The notes: generated by a model from the sequence alone, not told the origin. 64,000 nt of DNA from Schinkia azotoformans LMG 9581 (GCF_000307855.1 NZ_AJLR01000042.1:62001-126000); one strand, 5' to 3'. Numbered from the stretch's first letter, positions 1 to 8,937 are shown. Made by a program: numbers and translations.

Positions 1-1
1 T

Positions 2-1042
2 GAATTAATTGAAGGTACTAATATATCTTCTGAGCAATTGCAAAAATGGGGTAGAGATGTAGCAAAAGGTGGAGAAGATGGCTCTATAGCAATGAATGAA
101 ATTGCAAATGCTTTAAATAGTATTGAAGATGAAACCAAAAAGAATCTTATCGGAGTACAAATTTTTGGCACGATGTATGAAGATCAAGGACAAAACGTTA
201 TTGATACATTATTGAATGCAAATGCTGAAATAGTTGATTTAAAGCAGAATCAAGAAGGCTTAAATGACACTATATCAAAGATTGATGCAGACCCAGTAGT
301 TAAAATGAAACAGGCTATGTCCGATTTAAAAATAGCATTAGAACCAATACTATCTGTTATCGCTTCTGTAGTTTCAGCAATAGCAGGATGGATTTCAGAA
401 AATCCAAAACTAGCAGCTACAATAACTGCAATTGTATCAGCGATTGGTATCATTTCAGGTGCAGTATTAGCATTAACACCCATCATTTCTGCAATTACAA
501 GTGCTTTACCGATACTTGGAGTAGCATTTACTGCATTAACTGGACCCGTTGGAATTGCAGTGGCATCAGTATTAGGAATTATTGCTATCGGTACAACGCT
601 GATTAAAAACTGGGACACAATTAAAGAAAAAGCATCAGCATTAAGGGAGAAAATTGCCAATTTATTTAAAGGCATTAAGTGGGAACTCCCAAAAATAAAA
701 CTTCCGCATTTTAGTTTATCAGGTAAATTTGACTTAATGCCACCTGACATTTCTGTTCCAAAAATAAAAGTAGATTGGTATAGGGATGGAGGTTTATTCC
801 CTGCCAATAGTCCACGTTTAGTAGGTATGGGTGATGCAAATGTACCAGAAGCAGCACTTCCTTTATCTGATGCAGTTCTAGGAAAAATTGCAAGTATGAT
901 TAGTGACAGAATGAATGGTGGCAACGGTGGAAATGTCATTGTTCAACAAATGGTTGTACGTGAGGATAATGATATTAAATTAATAGCAAGAGAGTTATTT
1001 AATTTAGTCGAATTACGGAAAAGAGGTGTTGGCATTGTCTAA
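2..1042 (+). CDS. Phage tail tape-measure protein, C-terminal part
   Basis: The reading frame is already open at base 2, so the gene starts before the window; 346 residues are visible. After a charged stretch there are several long hydrophobic segments (window residues about 110-200), then a basic region and an alternating Pro/Lys stretch. This is the usual C-terminal layout of siphovirus tape-measure proteins, which set tail length and can insert into the host membrane during DNA entry. The next gene overlaps its stop by 8 bases, as is common between tape-measure and distal-tail genes. Family call rests on hydrophobic pattern and position; no catalytic motif is visible. Confidence 0.85.
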   Translation, partial: ELIEGTNISSEQLQKWGRDVAKGGEDGSIAMNEIANALNSIEDETKKNLIGVQIFGTMYEDQGQNVIDTLLNANAEIVDLKQNQEGLNDTISKIDADPVVKMKQAMSDLKIALEPILSVIASVVSAIAGWISENPKLAATITAIVSAIGIISGAVLALTPIISAITSALPILGVAFTALTGPVGIAVASVLGIIAIGTTLIKNWDTIKEKASALREKIANLFKGIKWELPKIKLPHFSLSGKFDLMPPDISVPKIKVDWYRDGGLFPANSPRLVGMGDANVPEAALPLSDAVLGKIASMISDRMNGGNGGNVIVQQMVVREDNDIKLIARELFNLVELRKRGVGIV

Positions 1043-1580
1043 AGGATTAACATTCAAAGGTGTTCATTCGTCTGTATTCGGGTTACTAATGAGATCGATA
1101 AATAGGCAGATTCTACCTTCCTTTCGTGATGAATACGTAGAAATAAACGGTCGCCCAGGTACTATTTTGTTAAGTGATGAACCAGGCGATATCATTCGTG
1201 AGGTAACATTTGGGTTACCAGTTATGACTACTGAAGAATTACGGATTAAATCACGTCAAATAGCAAATTGGCTCTACTCGACTGATAAAGAAAAATTGCA
1301 GTTTGATGATGAGGAACAGCATTATATTGGGAAAGTTGCTAATCAAATCGACTTAACAGAGCAAATGAAATTTGGCGAATTTACTGTGTTATTTAAGTGC
1401 GAACCTTACGCTTTAAGTGAACAGAAAACCGTCAAGCACATCATAAATACGAGCGGACAAACACTAACTTTTGTTAACAATGGAACAGTTAGAACACCAC
1501 CAATTATTAAGATTAAAAACACTGGAAGTTCAACAATCAATGGATTTACGTTAGAGGTAAAACATGTGGAAGGAGTGTAG
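1035..1580 (+). CDS. Distal tail protein (Dit), N-terminal part only
   Basis: The 181-residue product follows the tape-measure gene and has the look of the siphovirus distal tail family, which forms the hexameric hub between tail tube and tip. I chose the TTG at 1035 because an AGAGGTG site lies six bases upstream; GTG 1026 is also in frame. The protein stops after a beta-rich stretch ending GFTLEVKHVEGV, where full Dit proteins normally continue into a C-terminal domain of roughly 70 residues. A sequence that looks like this missing domain ends the protein encoded at 3108-4427. The gene therefore appears split by an inserted tail-fibre block. Confidence 0.75.
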   Translation: MSKGLTFKGVHSSVFGLLMRSINRQILPSFRDEYVEINGRPGTILLSDEPGDIIREVTFGLPVMTTEELRIKSRQIANWLYSTDKEKLQFDDEEQHYIGKVANQIDLTEQMKFGEFTVLFKCEPYALSEQKTVKHIINTSGQTLTFVNNGTVRTPPIIKIKNTGSSTINGFTLEVKHVEGV

Positions 1581-1583
1581 CGT

Positions 1584-1991
1584 ATGGATGCAGTAGGTAA
1601 CATGTCAAATTATTTAAAAACAGAACTGTTAAAAGCCTGTTTGAAAGGACAAACATTTACGGGCAAGAGTCAGCTTTATTTAGCGCTTTATACCTCTGAT
1701 CCCATGCCTGATGATGACGGTTCGGAGGTTAGTGGAGATAAATATAGTAGAAAAACAGTTAACTTTTCAACTCCAGCTGATGTGGACGGGCAAATAGCAG
1801 TCATGAACACAAATAAGATTGAATTTGCCGTTGCAGATGGGGACTATGGCAGGGTGACACATATAGGCATACGTGATGCAACCACGGGTGGGAATTTACT
1901 GTTTTTCGCTCAATTAGATGCTCCTATTGAATATATAGACAACACAGGAATATTGCTGCAACCAAGTGATTTGATTGTTTATTTAACATAA
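1584..1991 (+). CDS. Phage tail accessory protein, gp80-like
   Basis: The product is 135 residues with the pattern LYLALYTSDPMPDDDG near residue 31 followed by a beta-rich body. From memory this matches a small phage family related to mycobacteriophage gp80 that is often called tail fibre protein. A GGAAGGAG site precedes the ATG. The gene follows the truncated dit gene by only three bases and precedes two fibre-like genes, so a role in the tail tip or adsorption apparatus is likely. No enzymatic motif is visible and the exact function is unknown. Confidence 0.6.
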   Translation: MDAVGNMSNYLKTELLKACLKGQTFTGKSQLYLALYTSDPMPDDDGSEVSGDKYSRKTVNFSTPADVDGQIAVMNTNKIEFAVADGDYGRVTHIGIRDATTGGNLLFFAQLDAPIEYIDNTGILLQPSDLIVYLT

Positions 1992-2006
1992 CGGGGGTGA
2001 ATCGGC

Positions 2007-3095
2007 GTGCCAATAATTAATATAGGCAGTGCACAAGAATGGAATGACTTTGCATCAAGTGATATAGGTAGTACCTACTCTACCGATGCTAATGAATTAT
2101 ACACTCTAAACATAACTTCTGATATTGACTTTTCAGGTGTAGAATTAGTACCTATATTATTTAATAGTGCACCTACAGGTAAAGCAACGCCAGCAAAATT
2201 GGTTATCAATGGAAACGGTCATACAATAAAAAATATCAGTCTACCGCTTAACACGTTTGAAAAGTCTACAGGTATCTTATATATATTGCGTATAAACGTT
2301 CAAATTGATTTTACTATTAGGGACTTAAGAGTGCTAAATATAGATATGAGGACCAGTAGTATATGTTCACCATTTTTTATAAGTTCTTTTAGTAAGGGTG
2401 GCAAATTATATAATGTTCATACACATGGTAAGCTTGAGGGTAGCTATGTTGGGGGCATAATATATCTTGATAGTTCTGGTAATATTGGCTCGTTTGTTAA
2501 GGATTGCACCACTAACATACAAGCTAAGGCTAGTAGTATGTTTGCCGGTATTTGCATTGCTGGTAATACCGGTAACTATCCTGCTGAGATTATAAATTGT
2601 CACACATATGGCACCGTTGAGTTGTCAGGTAATAGATTTTATGGCATTTGTAATTACGGTAGATGTTATTCCTGTTCATCACACTTTCATTTGAAGGGTA
2701 CAGCAGTATCAGGAATGTCATTTCTTGTAATGGGCATCGCGGACGGCACATCCACTGATTGTTATGCTACTGGATTATATGAATTAACAGACTTATACCC
2801 CGTATACGGCATTTCCAGCGGCTCGATTAGATGTTACTGTACAACTACTTTTAATGGTGGTGGCACCGTTTATCCTATTGGGGATACCCCGGTGTACAGC
2901 GTATCACTATCACCAAGTATAAAAGCGGTAACTATAAACGATTGGGGTGCATCTACAGAACCTTCCAGTTGCTATGGTTTAGATACTCAGGAACGAATAA
3001 CTCCTAATCCAGGTAGAAAGTTTTCAAAAACCGTATCACTTAGTGAAGCAATGACACGTGATTTCTATAAATCCAAACTCAAGTGGGATATTTAA
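2007..3095 (+). CDS. Phage tail protein with predicted right-handed beta-helix
   Basis: The 362-residue product starts at a GTG behind a GGGGGTGA site. Residues about 60-260 contain regular short repeats of the type GxxIKNxSL, GGxIYLDSSG and GKLEGSYVGGI, with many Gly, Ser, Asn and Cys at turn positions. This resembles pectate-lyase-like beta-helix or GLUG-type repeats used in phage receptor-binding proteins. No clear lyase catalytic residues are seen. It sits between the two apparent halves of the distal tail gene, with a second large tail protein after it. I infer that it binds the cell surface. Confidence 0.6.
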   Translation: MPIINIGSAQEWNDFASSDIGSTYSTDANELYTLNITSDIDFSGVELVPILFNSAPTGKATPAKLVINGNGHTIKNISLPLNTFEKSTGILYILRINVQIDFTIRDLRVLNIDMRTSSICSPFFISSFSKGGKLYNVHTHGKLEGSYVGGIIYLDSSGNIGSFVKDCTTNIQAKASSMFAGICIAGNTGNYPAEIINCHTYGTVELSGNRFYGICNYGRCYSCSSHFHLKGTAVSGMSFLVMGIADGTSTDCYATGLYELTDLYPVYGISSGSIRCYCTTTFNGGGTVYPIGDTPVYSVSLSPSIKAVTINDWGASTEPSSCYGLDTQERITPNPGRKFSKTVSLSEAMTRDFYKSKLKWDI

Positions 3096-3107
3096 GGAGG
3101 TGATTAC

Positions 3108-4427
3108 ATGCCTTTCCTAAACCACCCAGCTATTATAGATAATGCAAACTATAGGAATATGACGTATGCTACTATATTTAAGTACAGCGGTGAATATTAC
3201 TTGTATAATGGTGGTAGTATAAGTGTTGAAAGGCGCAGTATACTTGATGCAGATGGAGAACCAACAGGTGATGTACTTGAAACGTTGTACTGTTACCAGT
3301 ATGATACACTATATAAAGCTACCTCCAATGGGTACTATTATACATGGATGCCCAGTAGTACTAAACTTACTGGGGTACCGTTTAGTGATATAGAATTATT
3401 ATACTGCTCTTTTGATTTTAAATGTTATGACTATACTGTTAAACCGTCCATCACTACAGTATTACACTATAAAGAGGAATTTGATAATTTTGCACATGGG
3501 TTTTTATATTACTGGATGGATGGTGATACATTCCCCGTTGCAAATACCCATATACAACCATTGGGTGATCAGTTTGTGGCATCGGAAACCTGGTCTATAG
3601 ATGATGGTAATGGTTTCCCATATAAGGACCATACACCACCGTTAGGTGAACAATTTGTAATGGACTATACATGGCTAATCAAGAATGGTTATACATTTCC
3701 GTATCACAAAGATGGTCCACCTATTTTTCTATCTAAACCACTAACCAGTAGAAAGGCGTACGTGTTGGTTGAGGAATCAACCGACTTAAGCGCCAGCATG
3801 TTTTTTGATGATAAATGGTACAAGTTTATAGATTTTATTGACGTATTTCCTGTTTACACCGGTACTGCTGACGAGGGAATTACACATCATTATGGTGGAA
3901 CACCGTATTATAAAAACGGAACACCGTATTATTTTCTTGCAAGTGGTATAGAAATGCTTGGTATGAAAGGTGGTTACGGTGGTTATTCTGATGAAATAAT
4001 TCGTACTGTTAATTTAAATAACTATATGTCAGCTAATGTTAATTTTTATTACACGTCAGAAAAACCGAAATCAAATAAGATAATCTTAAAAGGTATCTCC
4101 ACATTACAATCTGCTCTACAAACTTTCGACGGAACAACAATAGAAGAAATATCAGCGACAATTAAAAGTATCTGCAAATTCTTAGCACGAAGTAAACGAG
4201 TATCAATTGAACCAGTTAAATTTGAAGCTCAACTAGAACCGGGTGATGAAATTATTATCGACTCCAACTTCATGATAGCAATTAAAAACGGCACAGAAAA
4301 TGTATCTAATCAATTATTAGGACGTTTTCCAATGCTACAAGCGGGCGAAAATATTATCATTTATACTGACAATGAAGTAGAACGAAATATTGAGTTGACA
4401 ATTGAACAGAAAGATAGGTGGCATTAA
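3108..4427 (+). CDS. Phage tail protein: repeats plus Dit-like C-terminal domain
   Basis: The 439-residue product has two parts. Around residues 130-210 there are about three repeats with the theme GxxFPxxxTxxxPLGxQFVxxxTW. The last 75 or so residues read as a different module (from about FEAQLEPGDEIIID to the end at QKDRWH) with the features of the C-terminal domain of distal tail proteins: LEPGDE near its start, LQAGENIIIYT later and an RW ending. The gene thus looks like a fibre-type protein joined to the C-terminal part of the split dit gene. The stop overlaps the next start (TAATG). A GGAGGTGA site precedes the ATG. Confidence 0.6.
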   Translation: MPFLNHPAIIDNANYRNMTYATIFKYSGEYYLYNGGSISVERRSILDADGEPTGDVLETLYCYQYDTLYKATSNGYYYTWMPSSTKLTGVPFSDIELLYCSFDFKCYDYTVKPSITTVLHYKEEFDNFAHGFLYYWMDGDTFPVANTHIQPLGDQFVASETWSIDDGNGFPYKDHTPPLGEQFVMDYTWLIKNGYTFPYHKDGPPIFLSKPLTSRKAYVLVEESTDLSASMFFDDKWYKFIDFIDVFPVYTGTADEGITHHYGGTPYYKNGTPYYFLASGIEMLGMKGGYGGYSDEIIRTVNLNNYMSANVNFYYTSEKPKSNKIILKGISTLQSALQTFDGTTIEEISATIKSICKFLARSKRVSIEPVKFEAQLEPGDEIIIDSNFMIAIKNGTENVSNQLLGRFPMLQAGENIIIYTDNEVERNIELTIEQKDRWH

Positions 4428-4639
4428 TGATTTTAATTTTTAATGGTATACTTAATCCTAGTGAAGAACTTGTTATTAATCTACAAAACTATACGGCTAA
4501 AATTGGCACTCTAAACGCATTAAAATCACTCTCATTGAGTGATTTTTTAGTGTTTCTTGAATCTGGAACAAATCAAGTCACTTACACTGGTAATACACCT
4601 GTCTTATTATCTTTCGAATATAACGAGAGGTGGCGATAA
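4427..4639 (+). CDS. Small stand-alone Dit C-terminal-like domain protein
   Basis: The 70-residue product aligns by eye with the last 70 residues of the gene before it. Both share L-x-P-x-[DE]-E near the start, a G-x-N-x-x-x-YT stretch about two thirds along, and an R-W ending. It is therefore a second copy of the distal-tail C-terminal module encoded as a separate protein. The start overlaps the previous stop by one base, with GGTGG just upstream, and its own stop overlaps the next start in the same way, so the genes are translationally coupled. The role is unknown; a tail-tip component is likely. Confidence 0.5.
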   Translation: MILIFNGILNPSEELVINLQNYTAKIGTLNALKSLSLSDFLVFLESGTNQVTYTGNTPVLLSFEYNERWR

Positions 4640-5463
4640 TGCTTTTAAAAGTACGTGATACAAATTTGGATTTAGTTGCCATTTTACATAAAATAACAAA
4701 CCCTATAATCAGTGAACGAATTAACGCTGATTTTTTATTTTCTTTTTCTGCTTATGTGGAAAAGGAAAAAATGCCTTACATCACGGCTGATAACATCGTG
4801 GAAGTAGAAGATAATTATTTTAAAATGGCTTATTTTAGACGAAATGGAATCAGTACCGATGTTGTGTGTGAGCATGTTAGTTATGAATTAACCGAATATG
4901 ATGTTGAAGTTGATACAGTATTTAGTGGAACCCCAATAACCATTTTAAGCCAGTTGCTAACAAATACACCATTTAGTGTAGGTACTGTCGATGTATCAGA
5001 ATCTATATCATTTAAAGTCGTTAATAAATCTACAGTACGTAAGATTTTATTAGATTACGTTGCCCACTTAGATGCCGAATTGATATTTGATAAGTTTACT
5101 ATTCATCTAGTTTCAAAGCGTGGAACAAACAAAGGTGTACAGTTTAGACGTGGAAAAAACTTATTAGGTATCACAGAAGAAATTGATACTCGTGGCGGTG
5201 GTTTACGAATCGCTTATGAGGTCGACATAATCGATTTAAGTCATATGCCTAATTTTCCTTATTTACGAGAGTTAGAAAAGGCTGAATTGGGCGATATCGT
5301 AAAAGTAATTGATGAAGACATGCTAATCGACATCAATGCTCGAATTGTAGCAAGGGATTATAATCCGTTTCGGAAAATAAATCCGAAAGTGGAGATCGGT
5401 AATTTTATCAGAGACTTAGGCGATAGCTTGGTAAATAAAAGTAGTGATATAGCAATTTTGTAG
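4639..5463 (+). CDS. Phage tail endopeptidase-type protein (Tal-like), short
   Basis: The 274-residue product follows the distal-tail genes, where siphoviruses encode the tail-associated lysin or baseplate hub. It has the beta-rich fold expected of the N-terminal prophage endopeptidase tail domain (PF06605-like), with features such as KMAYFRRNGISTDV and a late ELGDIVKVID stretch typical of hub proteins. Full Tal proteins usually extend several hundred residues further with a fibre or lytic part; this one stops at residue 274, so it carries the hub domain alone. The start ATG overlaps the previous stop. No peptidase motif is obvious. Confidence 0.6.
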   Translation: MLLKVRDTNLDLVAILHKITNPIISERINADFLFSFSAYVEKEKMPYITADNIVEVEDNYFKMAYFRRNGISTDVVCEHVSYELTEYDVEVDTVFSGTPITILSQLLTNTPFSVGTVDVSESISFKVVNKSTVRKILLDYVAHLDAELIFDKFTIHLVSKRGTNKGVQFRRGKNLLGITEEIDTRGGGLRIAYEVDIIDLSHMPNFPYLRELEKAELGDIVKVIDEDMLIDINARIVARDYNPFRKINPKVEIGNFIRDLGDSLVNKSSDIAIL

Positions 5464-5597
5464 TTATGGAAGAACAAGTTTTTATCTCACTCAAACTCAA
5501 GCCGATGAGATTACGGAATAATAGGAGTGGATACTAACAAGATTCTTACTAAACCATTACCTAAGAAACCTAAATTAAAAAAGAAGGTGAATTAAGG

Positions 5598-5795
5598 ATG
5601 ATTACTTTAAAACTAAAAGACCTCGAAAACAGTATAAAAGAAAATAATTCAAAACGAGAACACATTATTAAAAAGTTTGAAGAAAAAACTAAGCAATCCA
5701 GTACGGTAAAAGGAAGAGTTAGACCTAAACATCCTACTGAGTCTAAGATACTTTCAATGTTCTCAAAGAAGGAAGATGATTCCAATGTAGATTAA
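5598..5795 (+). CDS. Small phage protein, function unknown
   Basis: The 65-residue product is very rich in Lys, Glu and Ser and is probably helical or coiled-coil (residues 1-35). It has no signal or membrane segment. An AAGG element precedes the ATG. It lies between the tail hub gene and the holin gene, where siphoviruses often carry XkdX-like small proteins, but I do not recognise a family. About 130 bases upstream (5464-5597) no convincing ORF is seen. Confidence 0.5.
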   Translation: MITLKLKDLENSIKENNSKREHIIKKFEEKTKQSSTVKGRVRPKHPTESKILSMFSKKEDDSNVD

Positions 5796-5931
5796 ATTTA
5801 ATTCAGATAAAGAAAGAGAACAGTTTATCAAATGGGTAGAATCAAAAGAAAAATGTAATTCACCAAATATTATTAGAGTTCGTGAAGGTGTTAAGGCAGT
5901 AAGGGAATTACGTAAAAAAGGATTGTTGTAA
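5791..5931 (+). CDS. Small phage ORF lacking a normal start codon
   Basis: An open frame of 46 codons encodes a charged peptide (KFNSDKEREQFIKWVESK at its start). The only upstream ATG in this frame (5785) is followed directly by TAG, so translation would have to begin at ATT 5791 or the gene is broken by that stop. An AAGGAAG element lies about 15 bases upstream. It overlaps the previous gene's end by five bases. I do not recognise the product. Confidence 0.35.
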   Translation: MKFNSDKEREQFIKWVESKEKCNSPNIIRVREGVKAVRELRKKGLL

Positions 5932-5999
5932 CTAAGGCGGTGTGGATATAAACCATATCGTCTTTTTATTTTGTCCAGAATGGGAAGGAGGTAGTTCAT

Positions 6000-6365
6000 T
6001 TGCAAATGATACAAGGATTAGAGATTACAGATGTTGTAGGAAATATATGGTATTTGGTATTGGGATTTATTTTATTTGACGTTGTAACAGGTCTTTTAGC
6101 AGCAGCAGTAGAAAAGAAATTAAACAGTTCGATTAACTATGTGGGGTTATTAAGAAAAGTTGGTGAGTTTGTTGCACTGGCTTTTTTAGTGTTTGTGGAT
6201 GCTTACACGGGTTCAAATGGTTATATTATCAAGCTTGGTGTCGGAATGATTGTGGCTTATGAAGGACTCAGTATTATAGAGAATTTCTCTAGAATGGGAA
6301 TTGATATAAAATTTATCACCAAGTTTTTCGATAAAGATAAAGTTGGAAAAGGTGATGAAAAATGA
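6000..6365 (+). CDS. Phage holin (Cph1/TcdE type)
   Basis: The 121-residue product is a small membrane protein with three hydrophobic segments (about residues 16-36, 58-73 and 78-95) and a charged C-terminal tail. The motif GFILFDVVTGLLAA followed by a positively charged loop is typical of the phage_holin_4 family (PF05105), which forms the lesion that lets endolysin reach the wall. TTG 6000 is chosen because it sits eight bases after AAGGAGG; the ATG six bases later is too far. The stop overlaps the endolysin start by four bases. Confidence 0.85.
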   Translation: MQMIQGLEITDVVGNIWYLVLGFILFDVVTGLLAAAVEKKLNSSINYVGLLRKVGEFVALAFLVFVDAYTGSNGYIIKLGVGMIVAYEGLSIIENFSRMGIDIKFITKFFDKDKVGKGDEK

Positions 6366-6961
6366 CATTAACTTATTATAAACGTAACCTAGAAAACATT
6401 GATAAATTAGCTGACCATACCAAAATTGTAGCGTTAAAGTGGCATGATTATCTTGTGAAAAATGATATTAACATATTGATCTATGAAACAATTAGAACTG
6501 TAGAAATGCAACGTGAGAATGTCCGTAAAGGTGCATCTAAAACAATGAAATCATATCATTTAGTCGGTCAAGCCTTAGACTTTGTTCCTGTGGATAGTAA
6601 AGGTCAATCAGATTGGAAGGGTTATGATAATCCTAAAATAAAACAAGCAATTATTGAAGCAAAAAGACTTGGTTTTGAATGGGGTGGAGATTGGAAAAGT
6701 TTCATTGATAAGCCACATTTACAATTCAATCATAAAGGTTATGGGACTGATACTTTTGGTAAATATACCGAATTAAAGAATGGAGAGGATGAACTCTTGA
6801 AACTTGAAAATTATCAATGGGATATGTTAATTACTAAATTAAAGAAATGTAAAAATGATGCTGAATTTAGTTCCGAACAATGGATTGATAAAGCGGTAAA
6901 TCGGACAATGACAGTTAGTGAATTAGTCTGGTTGCATTTTGTAATTGATGATCAGATTTAA
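6362..6961 (+). CDS. Phage endolysin, M15-type L-Ala-D-Glu peptidase
   Basis: The 199-residue product has the zinc peptidase signature of the M15C/VanY group: SYHLVGQALDF (about residues 65-75; His and Asp ligands) and DKPHLQF (about residues 117-123; second His). Such enzymes cut the L-Ala-D-Glu bond of peptidoglycan stem peptides. The last 60 residues after the catalytic domain form a helical extension that may help bind the wall. It starts in an ATGA overlap with the holin gene, completing a classic lysis cassette, and a terminator follows. Confidence 0.88.
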   Translation: MTLTYYKRNLENIDKLADHTKIVALKWHDYLVKNDINILIYETIRTVEMQRENVRKGASKTMKSYHLVGQALDFVPVDSKGQSDWKGYDNPKIKQAIIEAKRLGFEWGGDWKSFIDKPHLQFNHKGYGTDTFGKYTELKNGEDELLKLENYQWDMLITKLKKCKNDAEFSSEQWIDKAVNRTMTVSELVWLHFVIDDQI

Positions 6962-6969
6962 TCGAATTA

Positions 6970-7010
6970 GGGCAACGTGGATATTTATTTATCTTTGTTG
7001 CCCATTTTTT
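6970..7010 (+). terminator. Rho-independent terminator after the lysis cassette
   Basis: GGGCAAC and GTTGCCC pair across a 20-base loop and a run of T follows. It closes the late phage transcript just before the oppositely oriented accessory genes. Confidence 0.8.
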
Positions 7011-7036
7011 CGTTAATGTAATAAAAACTATCAACT

Positions 7037-7414
7037 TTACATTCTAATATATAAAGCCAATGCTTTTTGAACATCATAAATTGCTTTATCTTTACCAAAT
7101 CTCTTGTCAAATGGAGTTTGTGAGCCAGAAACCCAAATTTTTAATTCCGCATCAAGATCAAACGTACCTGCGGTTTCTACGCTGAAATGAGTAATGTTTC
7201 TATAAGGAATTGAATGATATTCAACTTTCTTTCCTGTCACACCTTGCTTATCGACCATGATTAATCTTTTATCTGTGAAAATCATCATATCACGAATGAT
7301 TTTGTATGCCTTTTCGATTATTTCATTCGGTGCTAAAATTATTTCTAATTCTTTTTCGACTTCTTTCACATTAACTTCCGAAGCATTACCCAGTAAACCA
7401 TCTAATAATCCCAT
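7037..7414 (-). CDS. Bacterial PH-domain protein (YvbH-like)
   Basis: The 125-residue product begins MGLLDGLLGNASE and contains the beta-strand pattern of bacterial pleckstrin-homology proteins (PF08000, B. subtilis YvbH type), including MIFTDKRLIMVDKQGVTGKK and SIPYRNITHFSVE. These proteins are common in Bacillus chromosomes and often travel with phages; no enzymatic activity is known. GGGAGG precedes the ATG. It is oriented against the lysis genes and so belongs to the lysogenic or accessory transcript of the prophage. Confidence 0.8.
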   Translation of the reverse strand: MGLLDGLLGNASEVNVKEVEKELEIILAPNEIIEKAYKIIRDMMIFTDKRLIMVDKQGVTGKKVEYHSIPYRNITHFSVETAGTFDLDAELKIWVSGSQTPFDKRFGKDKAIYDVQKALALYIRM

Positions 7415-7468
7415 ACTTTAAAACCTCCCTAGTTTTGTCCTTTCTATTCTATCATTGCGTTTCCAAAA

Positions 7469-8263
7469 TTAGGAGTATTCTTGTATATGAATCTCCTTGT
7501 TACTACAGTCGAATAATTCGGCTTTATTCACTAACTTAATTTTTGTACAAGACTTAATATCGAATTGATCCCCAATCAAATATTGTTCTTTATTTAATGG
7601 GCGTAAAAGATACCACATTGAATTGTTATCGTCCGTTATATAAAAATGTTTTTGTTTTTGTCTAAAAGGCTTAGTTTGAAATAATTTCGTAAACATGAGT
7701 GATAGTAAAACAGATAACATTAAATAAAGAATAGTAAAAGCTATGAAGTTATCAAGAAATAATTGGATATTGGAAAAAGTAACAGTAAGTTCACTTTTTA
7801 AAGAAAGTAATAATGTTTTTCCAAAGAAATAAACAACTGAAAATATCAAAAACAATAAATAAATACTGACTAAAGTCTCAGCATATTTCTCAATCTGCTT
7901 TTTTATTTTTTGATTAATTCTTTTCTCAATAAAGGGTCTAGTATAGGTAGTTTCAGTTAGACAGAAAAATATGGCTCCACTTAAATAAAAAAGGATTAAA
8001 CCAAGATTAATATTAAAAGGAATACCGATACTGATAATTGTAAAACCTAAAAGTAGAAACGTGATAAAAATACAACTTAAAAAGTAGTAGTATAAAATAT
8101 ATATCGCATCTGCTTCCTTTGAAAAAAATTTTCTTTCAAAACCAGTAGCAGTAAAAAATGTAATTGGTCTTAATTTAAGAATTGATAAAAAAATTAAGAT
8201 AAAAGTAGTTGGTACCCCAAATCCATTAGTTGTTAAAAAATTTAATAATGTCTGAATCTCCAA
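7469..8263 (-). CDS. Multi-pass membrane protein, function unknown
   Basis: The 264-residue product has about five hydrophobic segments: residues near 15-32, 50-75, 82-105, 138-158 and 178-200. A soluble tail of about 60 residues (cytoplasmic or external) contains DDNNSMWYLLRPLNKEQYL. The TTG start lies behind AAAGGATG. It sits in the prophage accessory segment behind the PH-domain gene. Membrane proteins at this place in prophages often act in superinfection exclusion, but nothing in the sequence identifies that role. Confidence 0.6.
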   Translation of the reverse strand: MEIQTLLNFLTTNGFGVPTTFILIFLSILKLRPITFFTATGFERKFFSKEADAIYILYYYFLSCIFITFLLLGFTIISIGIPFNINLGLILFYLSGAIFFCLTETTYTRPFIEKRINQKIKKQIEKYAETLVSIYLLFLIFSVVYFFGKTLLLSLKSELTVTFSNIQLFLDNFIAFTILYLMLSVLLSLMFTKLFQTKPFRQKQKHFYITDDNNSMWYLLRPLNKEQYLIGDQFDIKSCTKIKLVNKAELFDCSNKEIHIQEYS

Positions 8264-8575
8264 AACTAATCATCCTTTCTAAGAAAATACATTTGTAACC
8301 AATATTCGACAAATGTATTTATTTTCCTTTAAAAGAATAATTGTTCTTACTTTATACAGAAATGCTTGTTCTTTTGCTAGTACTGATACTACTAGATTTC
8401 AGCACAATTTAAATAAACTTTAAATATCAATAATAGACTTGCATAATTGCCTTGTCCCAAAACATAAGCTATTACTAGCATAAAGCGTAGTATTAGCTTT
8501 TAGTCTATATAACCGTCAGATAGTACCGTCAAAATGGCGGTATTTTTGTTTGTCCACACAGTCATAGAACTATGA
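8264..8575. other. Intergenic region of the prophage accessory segment
   Basis: About 310 bases without a gene. It is rich in TAGTAC/GTATTAG-like short words (for example around 8375-8395 and 8485-8500), which may be regulatory or replication-related. A stem-loop with a T run lies at 8524-8547. No coding frame with a ribosome site is seen. Confidence 0.4.
8524..8547 (+). terminator. Stem-loop with T run
   Basis: TACCGTCA pairs with TGGCGGTA around a short A loop (one G-T pair) and is followed by five T. No plus-strand gene ends upstream, so it may terminate a small RNA or a leader from the intergenic region. Confidence 0.45.
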
Positions 8576-8848
8576 CTAATCTTCCTCATTGTATTCATAT
8601 AAATCATCGACTCTCACATCTAAAAATTTAGCCAATTTAAAAAGTTTTTCCGTTGTTGTAAAATTCTTACCCTTTATTAGGTTGTTAAATTGTTGCGGTG
8701 ACATATCAATTTGTTCAGCTACAAACTTCTTCATATATCCTCTTTTTTTCACGATTTCCTCTATTTTAGGAATCAACATTTTAAATTCCCCTTTTTTGGC
8801 TTTTCTATCTAATTCAACAGTGTATCGTAATTCCCTTTTATCGGGCAC
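8576..8848 (-). CDS. XRE/Cro-family DNA-binding regulator
   Basis: The product has an XRE helix-turn-helix: RGYMKKFVAEQIDMSPQQF followed by NNLIKGKNFTTTEKLFKLAKFLDV, ending DDLYEYNEED. The full frame gives 90 residues, but ATG 8779 has GGGG eight bases upstream and would give a 67-residue protein that keeps the whole fold; I consider this start more likely. It faces away from the plus-strand genes beginning at 8938 and probably controls them or the lysogenic state of the prophage. Confidence 0.75.
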   Translation of the reverse strand: MPDKRELRYTVELDRKAKKGEFKMLIPKIEEIVKKRGYMKKFVAEQIDMSPQQFNNLIKGKNFTTTEKLFKLAKFLDVRVDDLYEYNEED

Positions 8849-8937
8849 TAACTACCGAAATTTATTAATTAAAATAAAGTAATATTTTAATCATACCGAT
8901 AATATCATTTACCAATAACCAAATGGGAGTTGGTAAC

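Noticed and set aside
250..939. A 229-codon open frame on the minus strand inside the tape-measure gene
   Set aside because: It lies fully antisense to a strong coding frame, has no ribosome site and its protein is low-complexity; it is a shadow of the real gene.
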